From: Unio delphinus
Lineage: Eukaryota > Mollusca > Bivalvia > Unionida > Unionidae
Direction of reading: 5' to 3'
DNA length: 64,000 nt
NCBI GenBank assembly: GCA_029339505.1
Contig: JAQISU010000036.1
Coordinates: 4,108,501 to 4,172,500 of the forward strand
Below the pieces are notes generated by a model. That model was not told the DNA's origin, ran no database searches, and saw nothing but the letters and a program-made list of their open reading frames with translations. Positions 31,073 through 38,100 of this stretch are shown here, piece after piece (the first letter of the stretch is position 1; the number at the start of each line of letters is the position of its first letter). The translations under genes were made by a program, and so were the position numbers.

Positions 31073-31089
31073 GAAATCCTATGGATTTC
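31073..31089. repeat. Palindrome GAAATCCTATGGATTTC
   Basis: Perfect seven-base arms around TAT, in the control region. Confidence 0.8.
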
Positions 31090-31142
31090 ACACGCGTTAT
31101 ACCTAACGGAGTTATCTCCTGTATTATATGTAAGATTTCAGA

Positions 31143-31631
31143 TTATACAGTTACGTAAGTAAATTGAATTTTATTATTAAAGCGTTTTGAAAAAGCGGTT
31201 TTAGTTTTATTCTCTGCCACTTTTTGTACCGAGGGTGGGCAAATATCGAAATACTTACCAGCTGAAGTAATAGACGGAAATATTTTTTCCTTGTTGTCAG
31301 TGATCGCTTTTACTGGTCTAGCATTTTTCGAGTATTTCCCAGTTCTTCCTCGTTTTGTGTTTTCACATTGAGAAATAGCTTGAAGGTTGTTCAATTTGTT
31401 ATTCTTAGTATCGGAATCAATATGATCAATAACAAGGTCATCATTGATCAATCCGTTAAATACTTCATAGACGAAACGATGATTGAGATATTTCTTATTT
31501 CCCCCAAACCTCAAATATCCCATACCATTATCACACCCAACAGATTTCTTATTTTTATTGTGTCTAACAACACCATCACGAGAAGCTTCGTAATTTTTAA
31601 TAACAGGATGTCTTTGAAATTCTTGGTTCAT
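31143..31631 (-). CDS. HNH homing-type endonuclease with NUMOD-like modules
   Basis: 162 residues. The N terminus (HPVIKNYEASRDGVVRHNK) resembles a NUMOD4 module. The HNH core follows: His51 in LNHRFVYEVFNG, Asp69-His70 in VIDHID, then Asn81/82 and QCENT. The C terminus (FPSITSAGKYFDI, about 116-128) resembles a NUMOD1 helix-turn-helix. Free-standing HNH enzymes of this kind occur in phages and giant viruses. The older relic at 21467 has the same gene, so it is an established passenger of this Polinton lineage. TATTATATATA precedes the ATG. It is separated by 14 bp from the zinc-finger gene on the same strand. Role in the element unknown. Confidence 0.85.
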   Translation of the reverse strand: MNQEFQRHPVIKNYEASRDGVVRHNKNKKSVGCDNGMGYLRFGGNKKYLNHRFVYEVFNGLINDDLVIDHIDSDTKNNKLNNLQAISQCENTKRGRTGKYSKNARPVKAITDNKEKIFPSITSAGKYFDICPPSVQKVAENKTKTAFSKRFNNKIQFTYVTV

Positions 31632-31645
31632 TATATATAATATAT

Positions 31646-31975
31646 CTATTTGTCTAATTCGTTAATTGGCTGAATTATAACATTGGAAAATCTTTTTATA
31701 TAATCAGCCGTAGTTTTTATGATTTTGCCATTGACGTCGTCAGGATTTTTGATTCTTCGCTTGTCATAATAACGTTTTAACTCTCTATAACGCTTACCCC
31801 CGCAATTAATGCATAACTGCGACTTGCCTCTTACACCTACCCCACAATGCAAGCATGGTAGAGGTCCCTCCGAACCGTTTCTCACACTCTGCATATGATA
31901 CCCACAGAATTCATTTCTACATGATTTGTTACACGGAGTCTTTGATCCAATCATAAGCCATTTGCAATGATTCAT
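31646..31975 (-). CDS. Small zinc-finger protein of the Polinton
   Basis: 109 residues. Two metal-site clusters: Cys15, Cys19, Cys24, His27 and Cys41, Cys44, Cys55, Cys58. A basic region follows (KRYRELKRYYDKRRIK, about 61-76). It may bind DNA or RNA; no family name assigned. It is divergent from the polymerase gene with only 42 bp between start codons. The ATG is preceded by TTTTATATA. The relic at 21145-21440 keeps most cysteines. Confidence 0.75.
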   Translation of the reverse strand: MNHCKWLMIGSKTPCNKSCRNEFCGYHMQSVRNGSEGPLPCLHCGVGVRGKSQLCINCGGKRYRELKRYYDKRRIKNPDDVNGKIIKTTADYIKRFSNVIIQPINELDK

Positions 31976-32017
31976 TATATAAAATTTTCTTATTTAAATA
32001 CTTGTTTTAATTATAAT
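31976..32017. promoter_or_regulatory. 42-bp bidirectional promoter region
   Basis: Lies between divergent zinc-finger and polymerase start codons. It contains TATATAAAA next to the minus-strand gene and TTATAAT next to the polymerase ATG. Too short for two conventional TATA-plus-leader promoters. Confidence 0.55.
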
Positions 32018-35000
32018 ATGAAGGAGTTCAAGAGATTATCGAAAATTAAGCCTTGGAAAAATGTTAGATTTAATCTCGATAGAATCTCTGATATACCTAA
32101 AAGTCTAGTAGATGATAAACCACTATTGAGTAAAATCAGCGACTGTTTTAATGAGTTTAAGCGTGATGGAGCATCTCATACGTGGTCGACATTTCGAATT
32201 ATTGATGAAGATGTCAATATACCCGTAATTGATGCTACTATGAATGATATAAGAGCAGCTGTGATACTTTCACACCTTGGCCAGAAATCTCTACGGAGGT
32301 ATTTTTTTAGAATAAAATTCATTATCGAAGAGGAAGGTGAATGGATTATCAGAGATAAATTTGACCCAATCCTTAAGGATAAAAAAACTGTTATTGTGAG
32401 TAGAGATTCCAAACCAGGAATTCTAACTGGAATTGACAAACCATACTATGAGAAATCTTACCCTGTAACAGCAGTTGTGTATGGGTTATATCCAATAAAT
32501 AATAATCCTAATATTGCAAAACTAGCTCCGATGTTTTCATCATCAGTGGCTTTGCCACTTAATTGTGTAGCAACACGGTTAATAGAACACTTTACAAATG
32601 CATCCCGGGGAAACAAATTAACTGATCTACGAAGAAAAAAAATAACCGAATGGGAACTAACAGTGAATCAACATGGAGCAACGATTTCCGATATAGCTAA
32701 ATTAGAAGCATTATTAAAATTTCCAATATCGGTAGCGACAATAACCGGAGAAGTATTATACGAACCGAAATATCAATCGCGAGGAGCCCCAATTGAAATT
32801 ATTGATCATAACAAACACGCGTGGACACCCGCGGTAAATATATTTCCACGAGAGAGAACTGTTCGATATATTCCTAAAGAATTTTCTAGGGATGATTTCT
32901 ATGAAGAGAAATTATTTGATGCTATTCACGCGTTAACCAAAGACGACCCTGTGTCAGTATGGTTACTCAGGAGTAATGAGGATCCGGAAATAGGATTTGA
33001 TCAGTTTGTAAAACCAAATGGTGAATTATATCGAACTGAAGAATTAGATACTAGAATGAGAAAAATCGCTAATGAGTATTTAGAAGGAAACACTAGCATT
33101 TCTACAGAAAAACTACTTACGGATAGTTTTACTATTCCATCAGTGGTAGCTCACTTCGCACGAGAAAAGAATTCATGGCGCCCAACACGAAGTGATTTTC
33201 TGGAGGACGTGAAGTTGAGTTGCGTCGAATTGGGTCATGGAGGATTGTGGAATACGAAATACTCACGTGATGGTATGATTTCAATTGATATATCCGCGTG
33301 TTATCCTGGAAGTTTTCTCGGATATGGAGAATGCTCTGAATATTTTAAACGATTTGGACATCCCACACATGAAATGACTCGTGTTGCGATTAATGGTCCA
33401 TTGCCTGATTTTGATTTAACCGGGTTCGCTCGTGTGATATCATTCGAATTAGCTACAGGGTTACATCCGTGTAGTTATCTTTGGCTTGGTAGACATATGT
33501 ATGAAAAAGCGTGGATGCCAATTGTGCTATTGCGATATATGATCGATTGTGGTATGTTAATATCATTAATTGTCAGTGAAGCGATTATTTGTTATAACGC
33601 TCAGAAAGATGTTTGGTTACCAAAACCCGATCTCGAAAAAATAATTAACGAACAACGAAAACAATTTCTAGATGGAAATTCGAAGAATTTCAGCGAGGAA
33701 CAAATCATAGATTGGTCTAAGAAATTATTCGAAGGTAGGAATAGAGAGGCTAAAGAACTCGGACGAAGAATAATCGGTAAATTCACTCAAGGTGGAAGAT
33801 TTGACAATGCAAAATATTCTTCGAGATTGATCTTAGACAATGAAGAATACGATTTTATCATAACCGATTTAATAAAAAAAGGAAAATTTGTAACCCGTAA
33901 GAACGCTTTTCTATCAGGGGAATTAGATGAAGAAGCTTACAAATCTGCGAGCGGAACTAATAATGTTTGGGTAGATGATGTCCTTCGAAATGGTAAGAAA
34001 CTAGGTACGGTTGTTACCTACTGTGATGGAAAAAGTTGTCAATACACACAATTGAGAAGTTCTATGCTAGCCTATTCTTGTATTAATCTATTCTCGATGA
34101 TAAATAGATTTCCTAATACCGCGGTTAGAGTAGCTACTGATTCGATGTATATCCATGAGAAATACAAATCAGATGTAGCTAAATTCACAGATCCTAAGGA
34201 AGCGTGGGGGAATTGGAGGTTTAAAAAAGAAACACTACATGAGTATTGTAAATCCGCAGACGTTGCTATGGATGATAAATACTTGAAAAGTAACCATAAT
34301 ATCTCAGAGATTCAATCAGAATTTTCTACTGCACCGCCCGTATCAGATCCGATTTGTAGATACAAGACAGTTTATTTAAACGGCTGTGGTGGATCAGGAA
34401 AGACAACTCGTGCAATCGAATTATTTCGTCGTAAAAATCCTACAGATTTCACAAACATGGTTGTGTTAACACCAACTCACAGACTCGCCAGAGAGATGAT
34501 AGCGCGGGGGGTAAAAGCCTGTACTTATCACAGCTTCTTTCGATGGAAAGGCGATACATGGACTCCTGATCGAATGGGCGATAAATTTATTCCTGAAATA
34601 ATAATCTGGGATGAAATATGCACGGTATCATTGACAGTATTACAGATATTTCTTGAATGGTTGTTATTGAAAAATACAAAAGTCGTCATGTGCGGGGATC
34701 ACGGCCAACCGCAGCCATTTGTTGGTGGATCTCCACATGAATGGCTAAAAGGATTTGTAGATTATTATGAAGAGATTAATACCGACCATAGATCACTTGA
34801 TGAACAATTACGCGAGTTCAAAGCGCTAATTAGATTACAACCGGATAAAATTCAATGTGAAATAGCGCGTGAAATAATTTCAGAAACTCCCATGAATGAT
34901 TTTTGGGAAATGTGGAAGCCAAATGATTTAATAATCGCGAGTAGAAAAATAGTCAGAGACGCACTTCAGATGAAGTCGTTTGCGCTACATAAAGAAAAAT

Positions 35001-35659
35001 TTGCAACGCTTCCAGTACCACTCTGTTATAGACCTAAGGATACACGAAAGCAGAATATCGACGTTGACATTCCTGGACAACAACAAAAGCAGAATTTAGT
35101 ATTAAATGATATTGTGCTGGTTGATATCAGCGTCGTTAAAGATGCATTAGGTGCTGATAAATCCCCATGGACGTTAGGTTATGCAGCAACAATACACTCT
35201 TCACAGGGATTGACTATATCCGATACAACTCTTTGGATAGTAGATAATCATATTGAGTGGTCAAATTTAGTTTATCTCGCAGTATCCAGAGTACGGCGAA
35301 TAAACCAACTTCGAAGAATTGTTGTTGACGATGAAATCATTGGTAACGATATTATCACTGGTGATTTTATCACTGGTGATATAATCAGAAAAAAACTCTC
35401 TGGCTATAAACAACAGGATAAAAAAAATAAACGAGAATTTGACATTGATGCTGAATTAATTAAGACGCTGAAACAGCAACAGAATAATCACTGCGCGAGT
35501 TGTAATTGTATAATGCGTTGGCAGTATTCGGATAAAGATCCTCGCCAATTCACCGTAGATAGAAAAGATAACAATCTCGGTCATGTCAGAAACAATGTGA
35601 TGTTGACCTGTCTTGAGTGTAATAGACGCCGGGGTGACAGCACCCTGGGTGCTAATTAA
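32018..35659 (+). CDS. B-family DNA polymerase fused to an SF1 helicase and an HNH module
   Basis: 1213 residues from the Met at 32018 (an upstream in-frame Met at 31967 overlaps the divergent gene and lacks the local TATAAT). Polymerase part, 1 to about 760: a GHGGLW linker like the YxGG of protein-primed enzymes, motif A SIDISACYPG (Asp424), motif B-like LGRRIIGKFTQGG, motif C ATDSMY (Asp708). I find no Exo I-III motifs in the N-terminal 400 residues. Helicase part: Walker A GCGGSGKTT (789-797), Walker B IIWDE (862-866), CGDHGQPQP, GYAATIHSSQGLT and LAVSRVRR. C terminus, about 1157-1208: paired cysteines and H/N residues of an HNH module. Palindromes encode GNTSIS (357-362) and GNSKNFS (553-559). 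It replicates the element. Confidence 0.9.
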   Translation: MKEFKRLSKIKPWKNVRFNLDRISDIPKSLVDDKPLLSKISDCFNEFKRDGASHTWSTFRIIDEDVNIPVIDATMNDIRAAVILSHLGQKSLRRYFFRIKFIIEEEGEWIIRDKFDPILKDKKTVIVSRDSKPGILTGIDKPYYEKSYPVTAVVYGLYPINNNPNIAKLAPMFSSSVALPLNCVATRLIEHFTNASRGNKLTDLRRKKITEWELTVNQHGATISDIAKLEALLKFPISVATITGEVLYEPKYQSRGAPIEIIDHNKHAWTPAVNIFPRERTVRYIPKEFSRDDFYEEKLFDAIHALTKDDPVSVWLLRSNEDPEIGFDQFVKPNGELYRTEELDTRMRKIANEYLEGNTSISTEKLLTDSFTIPSVVAHFAREKNSWRPTRSDFLEDVKLSCVELGHGGLWNTKYSRDGMISIDISACYPGSFLGYGECSEYFKRFGHPTHEMTRVAINGPLPDFDLTGFARVISFELATGLHPCSYLWLGRHMYEKAWMPIVLLRYMIDCGMLISLIVSEAIICYNAQKDVWLPKPDLEKIINEQRKQFLDGNSKNFSEEQIIDWSKKLFEGRNREAKELGRRIIGKFTQGGRFDNAKYSSRLILDNEEYDFIITDLIKKGKFVTRKNAFLSGELDEEAYKSASGTNNVWVDDVLRNGKKLGTVVTYCDGKSCQYTQLRSSMLAYSCINLFSMINRFPNTAVRVATDSMYIHEKYKSDVAKFTDPKEAWGNWRFKKETLHEYCKSADVAMDDKYLKSNHNISEIQSEFSTAPPVSDPICRYKTVYLNGCGGSGKTTRAIELFRRKNPTDFTNMVVLTPTHRLAREMIARGVKACTYHSFFRWKGDTWTPDRMGDKFIPEIIIWDEICTVSLTVLQIFLEWLLLKNTKVVMCGDHGQPQPFVGGSPHEWLKGFVDYYEEINTDHRSLDEQLREFKALIRLQPDKIQCEIAREIISETPMNDFWEMWKPNDLIIASRKIVRDALQMKSFALHKEKFATLPVPLCYRPKDTRKQNIDVDIPGQQQKQNLVLNDIVLVDISVVKDALGADKSPWTLGYAATIHSSQGLTISDTTLWIVDNHIEWSNLVYLAVSRVRRINQLRRIVVDDEIIGNDIITGDFITGDIIRKKLSGYKQQDKKNKREFDIDAELIKTLKQQQNNHCASCNCIMRWQYSDKDPRQFTVDRKDNNLGHVRNNVMLTCLECNRRRGDSTLGAN
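33087..33102. repeat. Palindrome in frame inside the polymerase
   Basis: GAAACACTAGCATTTC, 14 of 16 symmetric. The older polymerase relic (near 20070) lacks exactly 21 nt around it. Confidence 0.85.
33675..33691. repeat. Palindrome in frame inside the polymerase, before motif B
   Basis: GAAATTCGAAGAATTTC, perfect seven-base arms. The relic lacks a larger segment (about 40 codons) here, so the insertion boundary is not resolved. Confidence 0.8.
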
Positions 35660-36608
35660 GACCACGCGGTGGCAATTGAGTATCCTCGGGAATCACTTGT
35701 AATTGTTCGCGTGTAAATCCTCGCTGAGGAGCAGTTGAATCTAGTTTATAGACTGGAGGTCTACCAGTTGATCGTGTTATGCCGGATATTTTATGCGTAG
35801 TGACGCTCCAAATAGGATCAGGAGCTCTTTTTTTTCCACCCTCAAGCTCTCCTGGTTCGTATAAGTACCTTACAATGACATTACTACCAAGAATTGGTTC
35901 TTTGAAATCTTTTTGTGAAATTCCTTGGATTTCCATTTTGATAGACGCCTTCTTAATAGCGTTGACAGGTTTCATATTAATTGTTCTAGTAATCTCATTA
36001 TTGATTGCGGTAATCACAGCTGGTAATCTCTTGACCCATTCACGGGATCGTTTATCCTGGATGAATTCTTTTGCGTATTGATATCCGAATAACCGCTCAG
36101 CAAGGGTTTTATTAAACCGTTCAACAATTGCCTGATCGCGATGTAGCGCAGTGTGTCCTCGTCTGATGGCGACATTATGATGTTTCATCGTAGATGTAAC
36201 AACACCTTGAAATTCCTTGCCAGGATCAACTTGTAACAGATTTGGCCAGCGCAGAGGACCTCGTCGATAAATTTTTTCAAATGCAGAAGCTACTTCAGTA
36301 GATGATTTTGTTTTTAACGGTTCTGCTTCTTTGTATCGACTTGCAATATCAACTAACGTTAACGCGTATTTGTAACCGTTGTCATGCGGCAGAAATAGTA
36401 TATCAGCTTGATGAACTTCATTAGGTGTTGTAACATCAAAATGCGAATAGTTAATTTGTTTAGGCGCTGGTAGATAAATTTGCCATATTGCCTGTTTAGA
36501 TAACCAGTTTGCCGCTGTAGTTTTTTTCACCTTTGATGCACTAGCTAGTTTATTGATTGCTGCGTAACCTCTCCAGTATCCTCTCGGAGAATAATAAATA
36601 GATTCCAT
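35652..36608 (-). CDS. Polinton integrase (retroviral-type DDE)
   Basis: 318 residues. It inserts the element and makes the 6-bp target duplication. The N-terminal region includes GYWRGYAAINKLA and QAIWQIYLP. The rve core has Asp69 (HQADILF), Asp128 (LQVDPGKEF) and Glu163 (IVERFNKTLAERLFG), so the last two acidic residues are 35 apart. The C-terminal domain (about 235-318) has VIVRYLYEPGEL and APQRGF. It converges on the polymerase gene and overlaps it by 8 bp. The palindrome-like GAAATTCCTTGGATTTC lies in frame at 35917-35933. The start has ATTTTAAT before the ATG, next to a palindrome at 36612. Confidence 0.93.
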   Translation of the reverse strand: MESIYYSPRGYWRGYAAINKLASASKVKKTTAANWLSKQAIWQIYLPAPKQINYSHFDVTTPNEVHQADILFLPHDNGYKYALTLVDIASRYKEAEPLKTKSSTEVASAFEKIYRRGPLRWPNLLQVDPGKEFQGVVTSTMKHHNVAIRRGHTALHRDQAIVERFNKTLAERLFGYQYAKEFIQDKRSREWVKRLPAVITAINNEITRTINMKPVNAIKKASIKMEIQGISQKDFKEPILGSNVIVRYLYEPGELEGGKKRAPDPIWSVTTHKISGITRSTGRPPVYKLDSTAPQRGFTREQLQVIPEDTQLPPRGLN

Positions 36609-36611
36609 ATT

Positions 36612-36627
36612 AAAATGCTAACATTTT
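36612..36627. repeat. Palindrome between integrase and phospholipase genes
   Basis: AAAATGCTAACATTTT, 14 of 16 symmetric; touches the phospholipase stop codon. Confidence 0.75.
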
Positions 36628-36962
36628 CAATTAGCAGCACCTAACATCAATTTACCCTTCATAGCAGATTTTACCAACCACGAAGCCAATTTTTCTTTGA
36701 AGGATTTATCAGGAATAGCATTTAACGCATGAATTAATTTTACATCTGCGAGATGTCTGTGTTGAAGATTGCTGCTTTTATAAGCGACATCATGAGCATG
36801 ACACGCCTTATCAATAGCGTTTATTGGATACTCGCCGGGTCGGGGCTGATTTTGATCATCAAGTCTGATATCTAATCGTGTCCCCGGTCCACAGTAGCTA
36901 TATCCTGGAAGGTGCTTTTCTCCTGGATACTTTGCCCACGGTGTTCCTGGGAGTTTTGTCAA
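36627..36962 (-). CDS. Phospholipase A2-like protein (parvovirus VP1u type)
   Basis: 111 residues. Calcium loop YCGPGT (23-28) and catalytic helix D-KACHAHDVAY with His57-Asp58 and Tyr61 match the compact phospholipase A2 fold of parvoviral VP1 unique regions. In parvoviruses this activity breaches the endosomal membrane during entry; a similar role here is inference. The N terminus has LPGTPWAKYPG, similar to the tail of the pVI-like protein. It overlaps the upstream zinc-ribbon gene by 4 bp (ATGA), suggesting coupled translation. Degenerate copy at 2956-3265. Confidence 0.88.
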   Translation of the reverse strand: MTKLPGTPWAKYPGEKHLPGYSYCGPGTRLDIRLDDQNQPRPGEYPINAIDKACHAHDVAYKSSNLQHRHLADVKLIHALNAIPDKSFKEKLASWLVKSAMKGKLMLGAAN

Positions 36963-37141
36963 TTTGGCTGCAATATCACCTCCTCGTTTTTTTTTAAAGG
37001 TTTCGTGGAAGTAAATCTAAATTTTTTCGTACTACACTGTACGCATTTACCAGAAAGCGCTGATCGATTATTTTTCGTTGTAATCGTCGTCAAGTCATTT
37101 GTGCCAGTACGCGTCCTACACTTCACACAATATAGATCCAT
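36959..37141 (-). CDS. Small zinc-ribbon protein (DUF5679-like)
   Basis: 60 residues. YCVKC (Cys5, Cys8) and KCVQC (Cys33, Cys36) with an NNRSALSGKC segment between match the small zinc ribbons seen in many large DNA viruses and Polinton-type elements. Function unknown, possibly transcriptional. Divergent from the ATPase with 18 bp between start codons; TTATATATAAATT precedes its ATG. Confidence 0.8.
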   Translation of the reverse strand: MDLYCVKCRTRTGTNDLTTITTKNNRSALSGKCVQCSTKKFRFTSTKPLKKNEEVILQPN

Positions 37142-37159
37142 AATTTATATATAACAGTT
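37142..37159. promoter_or_regulatory. 18-bp gap between divergent start codons with a shared TATATA
   Basis: A single ATATATA lies between the zinc-ribbon and ATPase ATGs and must serve both genes if they have separate promoters here. Confidence 0.55.
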
Positions 37160-37822
37160 ATGAATGTAATTGATTATTCAGCTACTCGACGACGGGAACC
37201 TATTAAACACCATGCAATGTTACCAAATTCTATTCGCGCGATTATCATCGGACCATCTGGAAGTGGTAAAACACAATTGCTACTTAATTTGATAACGAGA
37301 TGGATGAAGTGGGATAAATTGTACATGATTGCTCCGAGTGTAGACGATCAACGATGTTATGAAGTATTAAAGGATTTTAATGATGCCGCGCAAGAAATTA
37401 ACGGCGATGGTGTTATTGAGTTTATAACCGATATCGAAGAGGCACCTAGTATTGATGATATTGATGGAAGTATTAACAATTTAGTCGTATATGATGATAT
37501 CATGTTAGATAATCAAAAGAATCCTGCTAGAATATTTTCCCGGGGGCGTCACAAAAACACCGATGTGATATATATCACTCAACGTTACACTCAAATACCA
37601 AAAGTGATCAGAGATAACTGCAATATGCTGTGTGTATTTAACGGAGTTGATACTCATACTCTTAGAAATATTTGGCAAACTTGGTGCGGTGGTGATATGG
37701 ATCATAATCAATTTAAAAATTTCTTTAGTGTGGCTAAAGCCACTCCACACGGATTTGTGACGATAAATTTATCAGACCCTCGGACAAGATATCGTGTCGG
37801 ACTTGATCAAATATTTAGTTAG
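37160..37822 (+). CDS. Genome-packaging ATPase (A32/FtsK-HerA type)
   Basis: 220 residues. Walker A GPSGSGKT (30-37), Walker B NLVVYDDIM (Asp111-Asp112), then ITQRYTQIPKVIRDN as the sensor region. These are typical of the A32-like ATPases that package DNA in Polintons, adintoviruses and large DNA viruses. The last seven codons and the stop (from 37799) lie inside the right terminal repeat. The ATG is preceded by TATATAACAGTT. Confidence 0.92.
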   Translation: MNVIDYSATRRREPIKHHAMLPNSIRAIIIGPSGSGKTQLLLNLITRWMKWDKLYMIAPSVDDQRCYEVLKDFNDAAQEINGDGVIEFITDIEEAPSIDDIDGSINNLVVYDDIMLDNQKNPARIFSRGRHKNTDVIYITQRYTQIPKVIRDNCNMLCVFNGVDTHTLRNIWQTWCGGDMDHNQFKNFFSVAKATPHGFVTINLSDPRTRYRVGLDQIFS

Positions 37823-38008
37823 CGCATTAGCAGCCGAAGAGGTGAACGTCAACTAAATGGCGTCTTTTTTTTTTACCCTTGAGGAAGGCTCCGTTTGACA
37901 AACAGAGCTCTAAAATTGTTAAGTCTCAGTTTGGCAAATGGAGACTTAGAATATTTTTGCTTAAAATATACCCCAATTAGAGAAAGTCTGTTCACTCACT
38001 CTGCTGCT
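37799..38008 (-). repeat. Right terminal inverted repeat (210 bp)
   Basis: Exact complement of 21742-21951. It includes the 3' end of the ATPase gene. Confidence 0.95.
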
Positions 38009-38013
38009 GCACA
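38008..38013. repeat. Target-site duplication, right (TGCACA)
   Basis: Matches 21736-21741; the shared T at 38008 is ambiguous between repeat and duplication. Confidence 0.8.
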
Positions 38014-38100
38014 TGGTCTTACATGTATTTCTAAAACAGTGGGAAAGATACTTATCAAATCTCTCAGTATAAAGATAGATGCAGTCAAATAGTCTATCGA
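38014..38100 (+). pseudogene. Relic of the older HNH gene, right part
   Basis: Continues the pseudogene interrupted at 21741. Translated across the target site it gives a G-T-SK-K stretch weakly similar to the middle of the intact HNH protein. Similarity fades by about 38100. Confidence 0.55.

Larger units (their letters stand above)
30255..31142. promoter_or_regulatory. Central non-coding control region of the Polinton
   Basis: 888 bp without a supported gene. It contains the 59-bp tandem repeats, a 20-bp inverted repeat, and palindromes CAACACTAGCGTTTCC (about 31026) and GAAATCCTATGGATTTC (31073-31089). It lies between the left gene block and the right half of the element and is a candidate for enhancer, replication or packaging functions. 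Function is inferred from position only. Confidence 0.5.
21742..38008. mobile_element. Intact Polinton/Maverick (adintovirus-like) element, 16.27 kb
   Basis: Self-synthesising DNA transposon or integrated adintovirus-type virus. The evidence is 210-bp inverted termini starting AGCAGCAG, a 6-bp target duplication, and the hallmark gene set: protein-primed B-family polymerase, retroviral-type integrase, adenain-type protease, double-jelly-roll capsid protein and packaging ATPase. All major frames are open and no intron is apparent. Capsid-side genes read leftwards from about 29.6 kb; replication genes occupy the right half. The only suspected break is a small gene with a minus-one shift at 29964-29976. 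Identical termini and open frames suggest a recent insertion. Confidence 0.95.

Noticed and set aside
35330..35395. ATCACTGGTGAT tandem repeat in the polymerase as another member of the palindrome family
   Set aside because: It is palindromic and repeated (ITGD peptide) but its arms differ from the AAA...TTT family; probably an independent local duplication.
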